Numbered from the stretch's first letter, positions 25,560 through 35,420 are shown. The stretch is 64,000 bases of DNA from Stieleria magnilauensis (GCA_007753675.1 CP036432.1:7938233-8002232), one strand, 5' to 3'. Notes: a model not told the origin generated them from the sequence alone. Program-made: numbers and translations.

Positions 25560-25781
25560 TCAAGTATAAAGATAGACGGTGATCGGAGGAGGAAACCGCA
25601 CCCTCAAGCGGAGGATTTCCGTTCCGCACTCCGCGACGAGAAGCCGGCCATCGTGCCTCACGCACTTCTCGCACTCGCCAGACTCTGTGTCGATTGACGT
25701 AATCAATTCTGGTAGCTTCTTGCCAGTTGCGTCATACGCCTCGCCTGGTGGCACATTGCCCCTTGACCAATCAATGAACAT
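25560..25781 (-). CDS. Hypothetical protein between protease and capsid genes (73 aa)
   Basis: Starts inside the last codons of the protease gene (11-bp overlap). It has CEKC and one further cysteine and ends in a beta-like LRLRVRFPPPITVYLYT. No family recognised. It is followed by the terminator at 25391. Confidence 0.5.
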   Translation of the reverse strand: MFIDWSRGNVPPGEAYDATGKKLPELITSIDTESGECEKCVRHDGRLLVAECGTEILRLRVRFPPPITVYLYT

Positions 25782-26481
25782 TTCGCAGCCTCTGTAAAGC
25801 CATTTTGTTCCGCGCCGACATCTGCCGCCGGGCGTTCTTCACCTTCGCATCTTTCGCCTTGCTGTCGGCCTTTGGGTCGATCAGTTCATCGGCCAATCCG
25901 ATCTCGACCGCTTCGGTCGCACTGAACACCGTCCCGTCAGACTTGCCAACGAGCCAGCCGCGAATCTCCGATTCCTCTCGCCCAGTCTTGTCCTTGTAGA
26001 TGTCGACCAGGTGACTGTCGATCGTCCGCAACCAGTCGCCCACAGACTCCATTTCTGCCTCATTGCCCCACGCCAGCGTTGACGCCCGGTGAACCCCCAG
26101 GTCGCTCGCCTTGTACATCTGCAGCTTGTCGCCGGCCAGTGCGATGTAGGACGCCGCCGAGAACGCGATACCCTCGACCGTGATCGTCACTTCCCCGTCG
26201 TGGCTTGCCAGTGCATTGTGGATCACGAACCCGTCATACACATCGCCGCCGAACGAGTTGATGCGGACGTTGACCGGCTTCCCTTTCTGCCCTGCCAGGA
26301 ACGACGAGACACTTTTGGCCGAAACGCCTTCGCCGAACCAATCCTCCCCGATCTGGTCGAAAATCAGAAGCTCCGCCGGTTCGTCGCCTTCGCCCTTGTT
26401 GACGAACACCTTGAAATCGCTGCCGTCGTTGGCGTCAACGATCGCCTTGGGTGCGGCGCGATTGAATGGTTTGACTTTCAC
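25771..26481 (-). CDS. ClpP-type prohead maturation protease
   Basis: A 236-aa serine protease of the ClpP/SppA-like prohead group. INSFGGDVYDGFVIHNAL is the conserved GGD loop. Ser111 (in AFSAASYIALAG) and His131 (LGVHRAS) are the likely catalytic pair, with an Asp in the following helix. It should cleave the delta domain of the capsid protein. GTG at 26481 overlaps the portal stop (GTGA) and has GGAG upstream, which decides this start over longer readings. Confidence 0.87.
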   Translation of the reverse strand: MKVKPFNRAAPKAIVDANDGSDFKVFVNKGEGDEPAELLIFDQIGEDWFGEGVSAKSVSSFLAGQKGKPVNVRINSFGGDVYDGFVIHNALASHDGEVTITVEGIAFSAASYIALAGDKLQMYKASDLGVHRASTLAWGNEAEMESVGDWLRTIDSHLVDIYKDKTGREESEIRGWLVGKSDGTVFSATEAVEIGLADELIDPKADSKAKDAKVKNARRQMSARNKMALQRLRNVH

Positions 26482-28139
26482 GATACTGTCTCCGCTAAAA
26501 GGATGTCGTCCACCAATTGCTCCACGCATTGGCTCAGGTCTTCGGTTGCTTCGTCCACCGCTGCGGACAATTGCTCAGGCTGCACGCTGTCGAGCACCGA
26601 CAGCATCGCATCGAAACGGTCGCTGCAGTGCCGCTTGGCTGATTCTGGATCCCCGCCGAGCTGCTCGACCGCGCGGGCCAGCGTTCTCGGCCAGGTGTCG
26701 ATGTAGAACTTGTCGGCCCAGTTCAAAAAGTTCTTCTGGCTCGCCGCCGCTTTGCGAACGTGCTTCTGCTCGACGCTCATCAGGTGCTCGATCCGGCCCG
26801 CGTAGGCCTTCCGCTTCGCATCCTCGGCGGAATCCGTCTCGTCGCCTTCGTCTGTGTCGTCGCCGGTTTCTGTTGCCGAGCCCGGCGAGATCGCGGGGTT
26901 CTGGTACTCGTCGCCGCCTTCGTAGGGGTTCATGTCCAGTTTCTGGCGTGCTTCGTTCGGACTGTAAATCCGATGCACAATCCCCATGCCTAGCGTTTCC
27001 ATCGACGTCTTCGAGTCCGTCCGCAGCAGTGCCTTAACTTCCATCTTGAAAAAGTGCGTGCGTCGCTCTTTCTGCCGGTTGCTCAGCAACTTTCGATCGC
27101 ACTCCTGCTCCCACTTCGTCACCCATCGCATCAGCGAGTTGACCAGGTAGGCCAAGTTTTTTTGCTCGATCGAGTTGTAGGACACGCTGTCATCATCGCC
27201 AAGGATGCTTTCAAGCATGAACGTCAACGCTGCTTCCTGCCGCTGGAAAAGCCGCTGCTGCACCCACTCGTTATCCTTCGCCCCCGACCCTTCGAACGCC
27301 TGGGCCTCCATCTCGCCACGCAACAGGCCCCACTTGCCGGCGTTGTCGACGCCTTGGTGATGCCGGTTCCAGTCGGCCAGGAACTCGCGGGCCTTCGTTT
27401 CGTTTTTCAGTTCGTTGCGAGGGTCGCGGACAAACCCGCCCGGATTCGCTCCGCTGCTGAAATGCTTATTGGCCGCTTTCTCGCTCGCCAGACCCAGCCC
27501 CCACGAGTTACGGAATAACTTCATCGCATACAGTCCGGCCAGTCCGTCGCACGAAAGCCCCGGAATGTGCAACACGTATTCGTCAGGGATCATAAACGTG
27601 CGGCCTTCGACCTCGATGTAGTCAAGATCCTTGAACCGCATCAGCCGGTCATCCTCGTCGACCTCCGTTGCGTGCCACTTGTCGCCCTTGATCATCTTCG
27701 TCGTGCTGCGGTCGGGATGGATCGGCAAAAGTTCCTCCACCCGGCCCGCTCCCTGGATCATCACCGCGCGACCGTTGCCGCCGAGCAATGAATGTACCAT
27801 CAGTTCCTCACGGAACACCGCTGGCATCTGGTATTTGTTCGGCTCGACGTTCATCAGGTAGTCGCCACGCTCACGTAACGCGACTTCTGCCCCACGAGGC
27901 AAGCGGCGGTGAACGTGCAACGGCATTTGGCTCATGTGTCCGCACAGCTTGCTGACGCCGTACCAAACGGGCGGATAGCCAAGGGCGGTTTCCCAGTTGA
28001 CCTTGACGCCGCTCTCGGACGTGCTGCCTCCGCCGACCCAATTGATAAACCACTCCGCCGGATCGGATAACCCGGTGACAATGCCCGCTGCGTCGGTCGG
28101 CTTGCTTTGCCGAAAGATACCTTTAATCCAGTCAAACAT
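26478..28139 (-). CDS. Portal protein (HK97 family)
   Basis: A 553-aa phage portal forming the dodecameric DNA channel. Family markers are WETALGYPPVWYGVSKLCGHMSQMPLHVHRR near the N-terminus, the central NPGGFV, and the helical stem with SYNSIEQKNLAYLVNSLMRW. The C-terminus adds a longer acidic region and DPESAKRHCSDRFDAML. Located between TerL and the protease, as expected. Confidence 0.92.
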   Translation of the reverse strand: MFDWIKGIFRQSKPTDAAGIVTGLSDPAEWFINWVGGGSTSESGVKVNWETALGYPPVWYGVSKLCGHMSQMPLHVHRRLPRGAEVALRERGDYLMNVEPNKYQMPAVFREELMVHSLLGGNGRAVMIQGAGRVEELLPIHPDRSTTKMIKGDKWHATEVDEDDRLMRFKDLDYIEVEGRTFMIPDEYVLHIPGLSCDGLAGLYAMKLFRNSWGLGLASEKAANKHFSSGANPGGFVRDPRNELKNETKAREFLADWNRHHQGVDNAGKWGLLRGEMEAQAFEGSGAKDNEWVQQRLFQRQEAALTFMLESILGDDDSVSYNSIEQKNLAYLVNSLMRWVTKWEQECDRKLLSNRQKERRTHFFKMEVKALLRTDSKTSMETLGMGIVHRIYSPNEARQKLDMNPYEGGDEYQNPAISPGSATETGDDTDEGDETDSAEDAKRKAYAGRIEHLMSVEQKHVRKAAASQKNFLNWADKFYIDTWPRTLARAVEQLGGDPESAKRHCSDRFDAMLSVLDSVQPEQLSAAVDEATEDLSQCVEQLVDDILLAETVS

Positions 28140-28147
28140 TGTACATC

Positions 28148-29944
28148 CTATGTAATGAACAGCTTGCCCTTCGTGCCGGGCGGAGCAATCGACGCCAGCC
28201 GATACGCCATGATCACCGCGACGATGGGGTCAATTTTGTCGGGGCTGTTGGCTTTATCGGGGATGCAGAAATAACCCGCCGAACGCTTGCCATTAACCAG
28301 CACCATGTTTCCCGCCGCCCACGTCAGCAGCCCGTTGCCTTCGTGGCGAACCCGCCCCAGTTTCAAGTCGGCCAGGAACTTCGTAATCGGTTCGGTCCAC
28401 ATGCCGGCGTTTTGGAAAAACTTCACCGTCTCGATGCCCTCGGGTTCCAGCGACTGCGCGAAGTCTCGCGAGTTTGCCGGGTCATACGCCCACGATCGAA
28501 TCTGGTTGTCCTGGTACTCGCGGATCACTTCCTGACGCATCTCATTGATTTCCATCGACGACACACGCAGCAGTTTTTGATCGACCCAATCGGACCACGG
28601 TTCCTTTGACAGATCACGCTCGGCGGAGGTGTTGATAAACCCGACGCTATCGACCTCATACCGGTAGAGCGGCCGGCCAGTCGGCTCGCCGGTCTTGGTG
28701 TCAATCTCATCTTCGCCCGTGTCGAACCGGGCACAGAACCCCAGCGCCGCCAAGTCGTCTTGGCCGCCCATGTCCCACGCGCCGCAGATCGCGTCTGCGT
28801 CAGACCAGTCCGAAAACTCGCCCTGTGCCGCTCGCCAGGTCTCATCATGGATTGCTTTTTCCAGCGACGAAACCAAGACGTTGCAGTGATAGCGTTTGAA
28901 GACGTGCAAGCCGGCGGGGCTTAGCTGTGCATCGTCGGCCTGCTCCTGCATAAATTCCCGCTTTGGCGTCACCGGATAGTTCGGGTTGGCCTTGGCCCAA
29001 TTCTTCTCGTCGAACGGGTCATCCTCTGGGATCTCGCCCGTGCCCTCGCACTTGGGACATCCCTTGATGGCTCCGCAATCACACGGGCGTTTTTCGTCCA
29101 GTCGAGCGATGAAGCAAAAGCGGTGATCGCCCGGCGGGTTATCCAGTTTGTAGCCGTCCAGCACGCGACAGGACAGCGTATCAACTTCAATCCACAGCTT
29201 CGACTGATCGTCTCCCGCCGTCGTGATCGTGATGATCAGCGGCTGACGACGTGACCCGTGAGCGGTATTTAATTTGTCCCAAAGCCCCTTGTGATGGGTG
29301 CCCCATTCGTGGATTTCATCGAGCACCGCAGCGTGAACGTTGAACCCGTCCGACGTTCGCGAATCGGACCCGAGTGGTTTGAAGAAACTGTTTGGCTGAT
29401 AGGCCCCCTTCTTCGTCACGATCGACTTGGCCAAGACCGTGACTTGCTTACGGACCTCTGGCGACCCGTCAGCCATCGCTTTGGCCAGCCCGTGGACAAT
29501 CTTGGCCTGATCCTCTTTCGTGGCGGCACAATAAATCTGTGCCCCCTTTTCCAGCGGATCGTCGCACGTCAGCAGCAGCAGCCCGATACCCGCCGCCACG
29601 GTTGACTTGCCCCACTTTCTGCCGCAAGTGATGTAAGCGTGGCGAAACCGCCGGCAACCGTCCGCACGTCTCCAACCCATCAGGCACCAGACGATGAAAG
29701 CCTGGTTGTCCGTCAGTTCGACCGGCTTGTCGGCCCACTCGCCCTCGACGTGACGCAGGCAAGCCGGAAACCACATGATCGCGAGCGACGCCTTTTGTTC
29801 GTCGAAGTAGTGCCCGCGAGTGTGTGCGTGCTCCAAGTCGTAGACGTGTCGCTCGACCGCTTGGCGAACCCGTCGCCCGGTGACGATTGACCCGTCCAAA
29901 ACCCCGTCGATGTATCGCTGAACTTGCTGCTTAGGTGCTTCCAT
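28148..29944 (-). CDS. Terminase large subunit (packaging ATPase/nuclease)
   Basis: A 598-aa TerL. The packaging ATPase has Walker A GRKWGKST (about 108-115) and Walker B VLDE (207-210) followed by IHEW. An inserted Cys knuckle (CDCGAIKGCPKC) follows, and the RNase-H-like nuclease has AWDMGGQDDLAALGF and SWAYDPANSRDF. The ATG at 29944 gives MEAPKQQVQRYIDGVLDG, the usual TerL start, and overlaps the TerS end by 14 bp; longer open frame upstream is non-coding in this frame. Confidence 0.92.
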   Translation of the reverse strand: MEAPKQQVQRYIDGVLDGSIVTGRRVRQAVERHVYDLEHAHTRGHYFDEQKASLAIMWFPACLRHVEGEWADKPVELTDNQAFIVWCLMGWRRADGCRRFRHAYITCGRKWGKSTVAAGIGLLLLTCDDPLEKGAQIYCAATKEDQAKIVHGLAKAMADGSPEVRKQVTVLAKSIVTKKGAYQPNSFFKPLGSDSRTSDGFNVHAAVLDEIHEWGTHHKGLWDKLNTAHGSRRQPLIITITTAGDDQSKLWIEVDTLSCRVLDGYKLDNPPGDHRFCFIARLDEKRPCDCGAIKGCPKCEGTGEIPEDDPFDEKNWAKANPNYPVTPKREFMQEQADDAQLSPAGLHVFKRYHCNVLVSSLEKAIHDETWRAAQGEFSDWSDADAICGAWDMGGQDDLAALGFCARFDTGEDEIDTKTGEPTGRPLYRYEVDSVGFINTSAERDLSKEPWSDWVDQKLLRVSSMEINEMRQEVIREYQDNQIRSWAYDPANSRDFAQSLEPEGIETVKFFQNAGMWTEPITKFLADLKLGRVRHEGNGLLTWAAGNMVLVNGKRSAGYFCIPDKANSPDKIDPIVAVIMAYRLASIAPPGTKGKLFIT

Positions 29945-30323
29945 CTCGCGCCGCGATAAGATCGGCCATTGATGGGGCACCGTCGCCGCTTGGCTTGCTT
30001 TGCTCCGACTCGTCCTTGGGTGCTTCGCGGGCAAGATCGGCCGCGAGTCGGTACAGCCGGTCCCAGTAGGCAGTAAAAGACAGCCGGGCCTCTTTGTCGG
30101 TTGGCTCGCCTTCGATCGCGGCAAGCAGTGTTTCGCAGACGCTAGACAGTCGCCCGGCAACGTTGCCAGCATCAATGCCAAGATCAGCCAAAGACGTGAC
30201 CACCGACCCGGTAGCGTGCTCAGCCGCATCGCTGCGACACGCCTGTAGCGTCCCGAGCATCTCTTTCTCTGCGTCTGTTTTTTTGTTGTGGCCACCGCTC
30301 CGCTGCCCTTTTCGTCCTGCCAT
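29931..30323 (-). CDS. Terminase small subunit
   Basis: A 130-aa protein with the P27-like TerS opening MAGRKGQRSGGHNKK, a helical centre and an acidic C-terminus. It recognises the packaging site and overlaps TerL. Start 30323 was chosen because the GRKG motif is normally within the first residues; ATG 30371 would add 16 residues and overlap the upstream gene. Confidence 0.75.
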   Translation of the reverse strand: MAGRKGQRSGGHNKKTDAEKEMLGTLQACRSDAAEHATGSVVTSLADLGIDAGNVAGRLSSVCETLLAAIEGEPTDKEARLSFTAYWDRLYRLAADLAREAPKDESEQSKPSGDGAPSMADLIAARDGST

Positions 30324-30333
30324 CCCTCTGGCC

Positions 30334-30786
30334 TCATTGATGTTCAGTTCTCTTGACGCAAAGCTTGACATTCATGTCAAAGCACGGCTTCGCGCCCATG
30401 TAGACGTGATTCCCGAAGACGTTTATCAGGCTCCACATTTGCCATTTCGACCATCCGTCATCGTCTTCCACTGGCTTCGTGTATCCCGCATCCCAAAGAT
30501 TGCCGCTCATTACTGACTCAAACCATTCGCGATGCACTTGGCGTCCGTGTTCGGTCAATCGCACATAGACGTAATCGTTCAGGTTGAAGGGAACGCCGCG
30601 CTCTGACGTGTATTCCTTGGGTCGCTCGTTTTCTCTAGCCCATTCTGAAAACCGCTCCACCGCCTCAGCAGCCTCCGCAAATGCCTTGCGAATGCCGATG
30701 GTGGGGTCATGGCTACCAAGCTGGACCTTTTTTCCAGTTGGCGTTATCCATGTGTCCGATGCACTCTTTCCGGTGTGTACCGCCAT
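30334..30786 (-). CDS. Hypothetical protein between HNH and TerS genes (150 aa)
   Basis: Soluble, Trp-rich protein (EWFESVMSGNLWD, DGWSKWQMWSLINVFGN). No family recognised. Overlaps the HNH gene by one base, so it is part of the packaging operon. Confidence 0.6.
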   Translation of the reverse strand: MAVHTGKSASDTWITPTGKKVQLGSHDPTIGIRKAFAEAAEAVERFSEWARENERPKEYTSERGVPFNLNDYVYVRLTEHGRQVHREWFESVMSGNLWDAGYTKPVEDDDGWSKWQMWSLINVFGNHVYMGAKPCFDMNVKLCVKRTEHQ

Positions 30787-31154
30787 TACTCTGCCTCTTT
30801 TCTCAACTGTTCCAAAAAACCGTCCAGCTCCATCCGCCCCATGCCCTCAATCTCAACGTGGCACCGCTGGCAAACCGGCACCAAGTTCGCCCGATCAAGC
30901 CGCAAGTGTTCCGCATCTTCGAACCGCTCGATGTGGTGCATGTGCTCGGCTACGCTCGTGAGCTTGCCCCGCGCGACGCACACCACGCACTCTTCCAATT
31001 CGTCCCTCAGTCGTTCGCTCAGTGTTCGCCATCGGTGATCATAGCCCCGCTCTTTCGTCGTCCGTCGGTGTGTCGGTGCCGGCGGCTTGCACTCGTCGCA
31101 AACCTTCCGGCCTTGCACGATCGCCCCGCATCGGCAAAGTCTCGCGCTAGTCAC
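30786..31154 (-). CDS. HNH endonuclease of the packaging module
   Basis: A 122-aa HNH nuclease: CRCG...CDEC zinc pair, then CVVC, AEHMHHIERF, ANLVPVCQRCH. In many HK97-like phages an HNH protein beside the terminase is needed for cos cleavage and DNA packaging. The GTG at 31154 follows the SARLCRCGA pattern typical of the family N-terminus and overlaps the upstream gene by 8 bp. Confidence 0.8.
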   Translation of the reverse strand: MTSARLCRCGAIVQGRKVCDECKPPAPTHRRTTKERGYDHRWRTLSERLRDELEECVVCVARGKLTSVAEHMHHIERFEDAEHLRLDRANLVPVCQRCHVEIEGMGRMELDGFLEQLRKEAE

Positions 31155-32358
31155 CGAGCCAGCCCACGCCCAATTCATCCGGTGGCACAAACGTCCCTGC
31201 CATGATCGCGATCGAATCCCCTGCCGCCATCGTGAAGATGCCCGGATCCGCCGTCAGCGTGACCGTCTTGGTATCACCGACATAGTTCTTGATTCGCCCG
31301 ACTGCCTTTTGTGTGCTCGTGGTTTGATCCGTCACAACAATAATTGCGTTGTTGTAGGCGTCGTTATCTGACGACCCGGCGGTGAGCGTGAACACCGTCT
31401 GGCTGGTCAGCGTCGCGATCGTCGTGCTTTGCAACAGTTGCGGAGGCGACCCGCCCGCCCCAGTCGTCCATGCCGCATCACCGCGGTCGCGGATCTCTTC
31501 CAGCGTGTCGGTCGACGATGACCACCCCGCGCCCTTGATGTCGGTCAGGTGCGTAATGATCGTTGATTGATTCGCCGCAGTTGCGTCACCGCCACCACCT
31601 CCGCCGCTTGGGCCGTTTTCGAGTGCCAGCGTCGTAAACTGCCATCCGCTCGACCCGTCGTCCTCGATCGACGTGGCGAGCTTGTCAGTCACAACCTGGA
31701 TCGCATCGACCACCGTGTCCACTGTCGCCAGTGCCGCAACAGTCGCCGGTGCATAGTTCGCCTGCGCGGTTGCGAGCGTCACGCCGTCGCTGCCCGTGAT
31801 CGTGTCCAGATCCGCTTGGGCTGTCGCAAGTGCCGAAGCCGTCGCAAGGGCACTGGTTGCCGTTGCCAGCTTTGTATCCAAATCCAACCCGCCCGCATCA
31901 CTCACGGGCAATCCACCTGCGGCGTCGGCGGCTGCGTTGGGGAGTGCGGTGCCAGCGAGTCCGCGCGTCGTCGACCACGGCGATTCGATCAGGGCATCAT
32001 TGAGTGCCGACGCCCTGAAACAAAACGTCTCCGATCGCCATGCCAAAACCCCGGTGCAAATGCCAGTAAAGTAGCCATAGCCCTCGGTGTCGTTGTTGAT
32101 CGACGCACCACCGGTTGCCGGGATCTCGATCTTGTACATGCCGTCGCCAACATGTGTCCAATCGTAATCGCCTGCCGTTGTCGGCGTGACTGCGGTTTGC
32201 GTAATCACCCCCGCGGGCGTGACGAAATTCCACACGAGATCCATGCCCGCCGCGTTGTAAGCAATCGCCGTTTCGCGGGTCTTGAAATCCGTGTCGTCAG
32301 TCAGCGGCAAAATATTGACCGGCACTTCAACCGCTGTGTCTACGTCTAGGTACATCAT
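31147..32358 (-). CDS. Tail fibre-like protein
   Basis: A 403-aa acidic protein. The first 140 residues form a beta domain (YLDVDTAVEVPVNILPLTDDTDFKT). An Ala/Thr-rich repetitive stalk with TATSALATASALATAQAD-type heptads follows, then a Gly-rich linker and a C-terminal beta domain. The architecture of head, stalk and tip is that of a fibre or baseplate-attached receptor-binding protein. The ATG overlaps the spike gene stop. Confidence 0.62.
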   Translation of the reverse strand: MMYLDVDTAVEVPVNILPLTDDTDFKTRETAIAYNAAGMDLVWNFVTPAGVITQTAVTPTTAGDYDWTHVGDGMYKIEIPATGGASINNDTEGYGYFTGICTGVLAWRSETFCFRASALNDALIESPWSTTRGLAGTALPNAAADAAGGLPVSDAGGLDLDTKLATATSALATASALATAQADLDTITGSDGVTLATAQANYAPATVAALATVDTVVDAIQVVTDKLATSIEDDGSSGWQFTTLALENGPSGGGGGGDATAANQSTIITHLTDIKGAGWSSSTDTLEEIRDRGDAAWTTGAGGSPPQLLQSTTIATLTSQTVFTLTAGSSDNDAYNNAIIVVTDQTTSTQKAVGRIKNYVGDTKTVTLTADPGIFTMAAGDSIAIMAGTFVPPDELGVGWLGD

Positions 32359-33995
32359 CCGATTATCGCCGCCATTTGGTTGTAGTAGTAATCTGCGCCG
32401 CCCGGCGCATCGCTAGACAATCCCGTTGCGTAGCCAAGTTTTTCTGTTCCAGTCACATCAGCGGCACCGGTGTGATAGAGAACAAAGTTCTCGCCATCGT
32501 CCCAGAGGTATGGATCGCTCTTGTATTCCCCATCAAACGCACCCACGCCGTGCCCATTGGTTAGCAGTGGATTTTTGTTGACGCGACTGAATGAAATCAG
32601 GTCAAAGGACTCCGCCATCGCTAATTCGTGCGGGTATGTACTGGCGTTGGAAACCGCGAAGTGGTGCAGCTTGTTGTATCCAGCGTACAGCAACAGATAG
32701 TGCGACTCGCCTAGCTTGTATATCTGCGGGTGCGTCAAATCCGAGCCTTCGAACCCGACCCCCGTCGGCGACATGACCGGCGAGTTAAACGAGTCATACG
32801 TCCACGAAATGCCGTCTGATGACGTGTAACGAACTAGATCGCCCTCCAGCCCCGCGATCGAGTCAGTTCGCCGATCAACAATCATCACCCATTCGCCAGA
32901 CTCCTCGATCACGGCAGGCGCGCGAACATAGGCACCTGATGCACCAGTGATAACGGGGCTGGATGCGTGCTCCGTAAGCGATGACAAATCCGACCCGGTA
33001 AAGAGTCGGATAGTCCCGTTCCCTGTCGCGTCATCGAGGTACACATACCACGTCGACCCGACATAAACCAGTTCCACGGCCCGGATCGTCGACCCTGCTA
33101 TGATCTGCCCCTGATCTGTCCATGTGTGCGGACTGCCTGTTGTTGACGTGTAATATCGAACATTCCCGGCGACCTCCGCAACAATCATGTGATTCGCCGC
33201 GAGCCCCGTCTTTGCTGCGCCTGCCACAGCGCATCCACGATTGCCTGTCGAAAGCAACTCGGCAGTGTCCGCGTACTCGCTATTGGGGTAACGCTCAGAC
33301 ATCCAGTTGTGAAGATCAGTGATGTCTGAATTAGTCACGGCGACATCGTACAAGACGAAATCCGCCAAGTGAAAAGCCGCCCCGATATCTGTCGTGGGGT
33401 GGTTGCCAATCACAAGGTCGCCCGACACTGCGGTATCAATCACCCCGGACGCGCTCACCTGGAACGCAAACTCACCGTCTATCCACACCTGCAAATTCGT
33501 GCCGTTGTGGCGAACGATGAGAGTCATCCACCCGGATGCAGTAGGAGAGTCATCCGCAACCGAGAGAGCGGTTGATGGTGCAGCAGCAAGACGGCAAAAA
33601 GCCTGAAACGCTCCGCTGAGCACTCGCAACGCAACGGTGGCCGCATTGGTCGCCACTTTGTTAAACAGCCATGTCCCGCTAGATGCCGCCTCTAAGTTTG
33701 TTAGTCGCACACGCATTGCGTATGTAACGGCTGAGCTATTGATCGTCGAGTCTGCACTGACCGTCAATCGGCCATCACCACCAGCTGCGGCAAAGCCCAC
33801 GAACGGCATGTCGGAATAATACTCTGATCCATCCTGGTATGTCGGATGGTCTGTGCCGCTACCCGCTGCATCATTGCCCTCGCCGGATGAGTCAGCCCAT
33901 GACGTAACATCATCGCCGTCAGACAACGCGGTAAGCGTTGACGGGTCAAGCCAAACCACGCAGCCTGAAATGTCTGTAGGGTCTGCAATGGGCAT
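32355..33995 (-). CDS. LamG plus beta-propeller spike, possible glycan-binding or depolymerase
   Basis: A 546-aa protein. Residues about 8-225 form a LamG/concanavalin-like sandwich (CVVWLDPSTLTALSDGD, WMTLIVRHNGTNLQVWIDG). Residues about 245-535 carry repeated blades like GH43/GH32 five-bladed propellers: GEWVMIVDRRTD, VMSPTGVGFEGSDLTHPQIY, YLLLYAG, DPYLWDDGENFVLYHTG. Acidic residues at blade centres would suit hydrolysis or sugar binding. It lies between the fibre-like and secreted proteins and probably recognises host surface glycan. Confidence 0.65.
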   Translation of the reverse strand: MPIADPTDISGCVVWLDPSTLTALSDGDDVTSWADSSGEGNDAAGSGTDHPTYQDGSEYYSDMPFVGFAAAGGDGRLTVSADSTINSSAVTYAMRVRLTNLEAASSGTWLFNKVATNAATVALRVLSGAFQAFCRLAAAPSTALSVADDSPTASGWMTLIVRHNGTNLQVWIDGEFAFQVSASGVIDTAVSGDLVIGNHPTTDIGAAFHLADFVLYDVAVTNSDITDLHNWMSERYPNSEYADTAELLSTGNRGCAVAGAAKTGLAANHMIVAEVAGNVRYYTSTTGSPHTWTDQGQIIAGSTIRAVELVYVGSTWYVYLDDATGNGTIRLFTGSDLSSLTEHASSPVITGASGAYVRAPAVIEESGEWVMIVDRRTDSIAGLEGDLVRYTSSDGISWTYDSFNSPVMSPTGVGFEGSDLTHPQIYKLGESHYLLLYAGYNKLHHFAVSNASTYPHELAMAESFDLISFSRVNKNPLLTNGHGVGAFDGEYKSDPYLWDDGENFVLYHTGAADVTGTEKLGYATGLSSDAPGGADYYYNQMAAIIG

Positions 33996-35414
33996 TCAGT
34001 TCGCCCCCTCAATCTCGTAATGCCAAAAGATCGGCGTCGGCTCGTATCGATTAACAGACAGATCCGCTTTCTGCTGCACGAAAACCAACTCCTGTACGTC
34101 CGGCAGCCAACACAAACCGACCTGTTCACGTTTGGGCTTGAACACCGATGCGTTGCCGTCACGCCTGCCGCCCCATCCGTACATTTCGCCGTCGAGGTAC
34201 GGCAGGTTGACGACAATCTCCTGCGTGTGCCGCACTGCGGACGGGCTGCGTCCGTCGAGTGTTTTGACGTACTCGGAAAGCGGGAAAACCAACAGCCGCA
34301 ATTCGTACCCGTTGGCCGCGTATCCGCCGATTTGATTTCCGTTTTTATCTCTCGGCTTGTAGTCCACCCAGCCGAGCCCAACGCCGACCAACGCAATCAG
34401 ATTGTCACCGACAATCACCGCGTCCACGATGTCGTCAGAGTGCTTGGCGTGCTGGTAAGGGGCTGAATAGCTATCCCAGATCGCGGGATTGTTCAGCCGG
34501 ATGCTCTCGCCGTAATCGACCCCATCGTCTGTCGGCAACAGATACGGCAGCGCGTTTGCGCCGTTCCAAAACGCCAGCGGTTCGGCCTCCATCGTGTCGA
34601 AGTCGAGCGCAAACGCAGGTGGCCCGAACGATGTTGACCCGCTGCCAGTCATCGCAACGCCGCCGACAATCGCCTCGCATCGCGAGAGCTTCGGGTGTGC
34701 TGCTTTCCAGCTATCCGGTAGCTCAACGATGTATTTAGAGATCCTGTTGTGCATTGCGTATCGGTTGCGGCCCGTGTCCGTCAGTTCGCCGCCGATGTCT
34801 GTGATTCGAAACAGTTCCCTCCCGCTGAAATCCAGATTGCACCGGCCCAAGTCCAACTGATCGTCCTCGGCAGCGGTATTGTAAAATTCAAACAGCGTGA
34901 AATAGAGCTTGCCATCAATCACCGTCAGCCCTTCGGCCTGTCCTTCGCTCGGATCACTGTCATTGATCCCGCTAATCGTTGACGTTGACGCAATCGCTGC
35001 CTTTCTCGCCTTGGGGATAGCTTTCGTTGTCGTGGCGATTCTAGGCTCGGGAAATTGCAGCAGCGCCACCGCATCAGACAGCCCGCCGTATTGACCGCCC
35101 TGCAAAATTGGTCGCTTGCCCCGAACATAGAACCGCCGATCGCCTGCATAGGCAACGCGAGCCCCAGACGCACCGATCAAGCATACGCCAGCTTCGTCGT
35201 AGCAGGTCGTGCAGCCGATGTATTGCAGCGAGATCCCATCGCCTGGCGTATCCGGTTCCGGCTCCACCGACTCCAACGCATCCAGCCGCGATTCAATCGC
35301 GTCGAGTCGCGCAGTGATCCCCGAATCGTCGTACACCGGCACGTCGATCGTCACCGGCACCGTTTGTGCCGCCGCGACCGTTGCGAGGGCGAGCCATAGT
35401 AGGAGTGTTTTCAT
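33996..35414 (-). CDS. Exported beta-propeller-like phage protein
   Basis: A 472-aa protein with a clear signal peptide (MKTLLLWLALATVAAAQ), unusual for a virion component. After a short coiled coil (ITARLDAIESRLDALES) comes a long beta-rich body with repeated strand-turn units (EGLTVIDGKLYFTLFEFYN, DAVIVGDNLIALVGVGLGW). It may be secreted or envelope-bound during infection. No catalytic motif is recognised. It ends 1 bp before the spike gene. Confidence 0.6.
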   Translation of the reverse strand: MKTLLLWLALATVAAAQTVPVTIDVPVYDDSGITARLDAIESRLDALESVEPEPDTPGDGISLQYIGCTTCYDEAGVCLIGASGARVAYAGDRRFYVRGKRPILQGGQYGGLSDAVALLQFPEPRIATTTKAIPKARKAAIASTSTISGINDSDPSEGQAEGLTVIDGKLYFTLFEFYNTAAEDDQLDLGRCNLDFSGRELFRITDIGGELTDTGRNRYAMHNRISKYIVELPDSWKAAHPKLSRCEAIVGGVAMTGSGSTSFGPPAFALDFDTMEAEPLAFWNGANALPYLLPTDDGVDYGESIRLNNPAIWDSYSAPYQHAKHSDDIVDAVIVGDNLIALVGVGLGWVDYKPRDKNGNQIGGYAANGYELRLLVFPLSEYVKTLDGRSPSAVRHTQEIVVNLPYLDGEMYGWGGRRDGNASVFKPKREQVGLCWLPDVQELVFVQQKADLSVNRYEPTPIFWHYEIEGAN

Positions 35415-35420
35415 GCGTCC

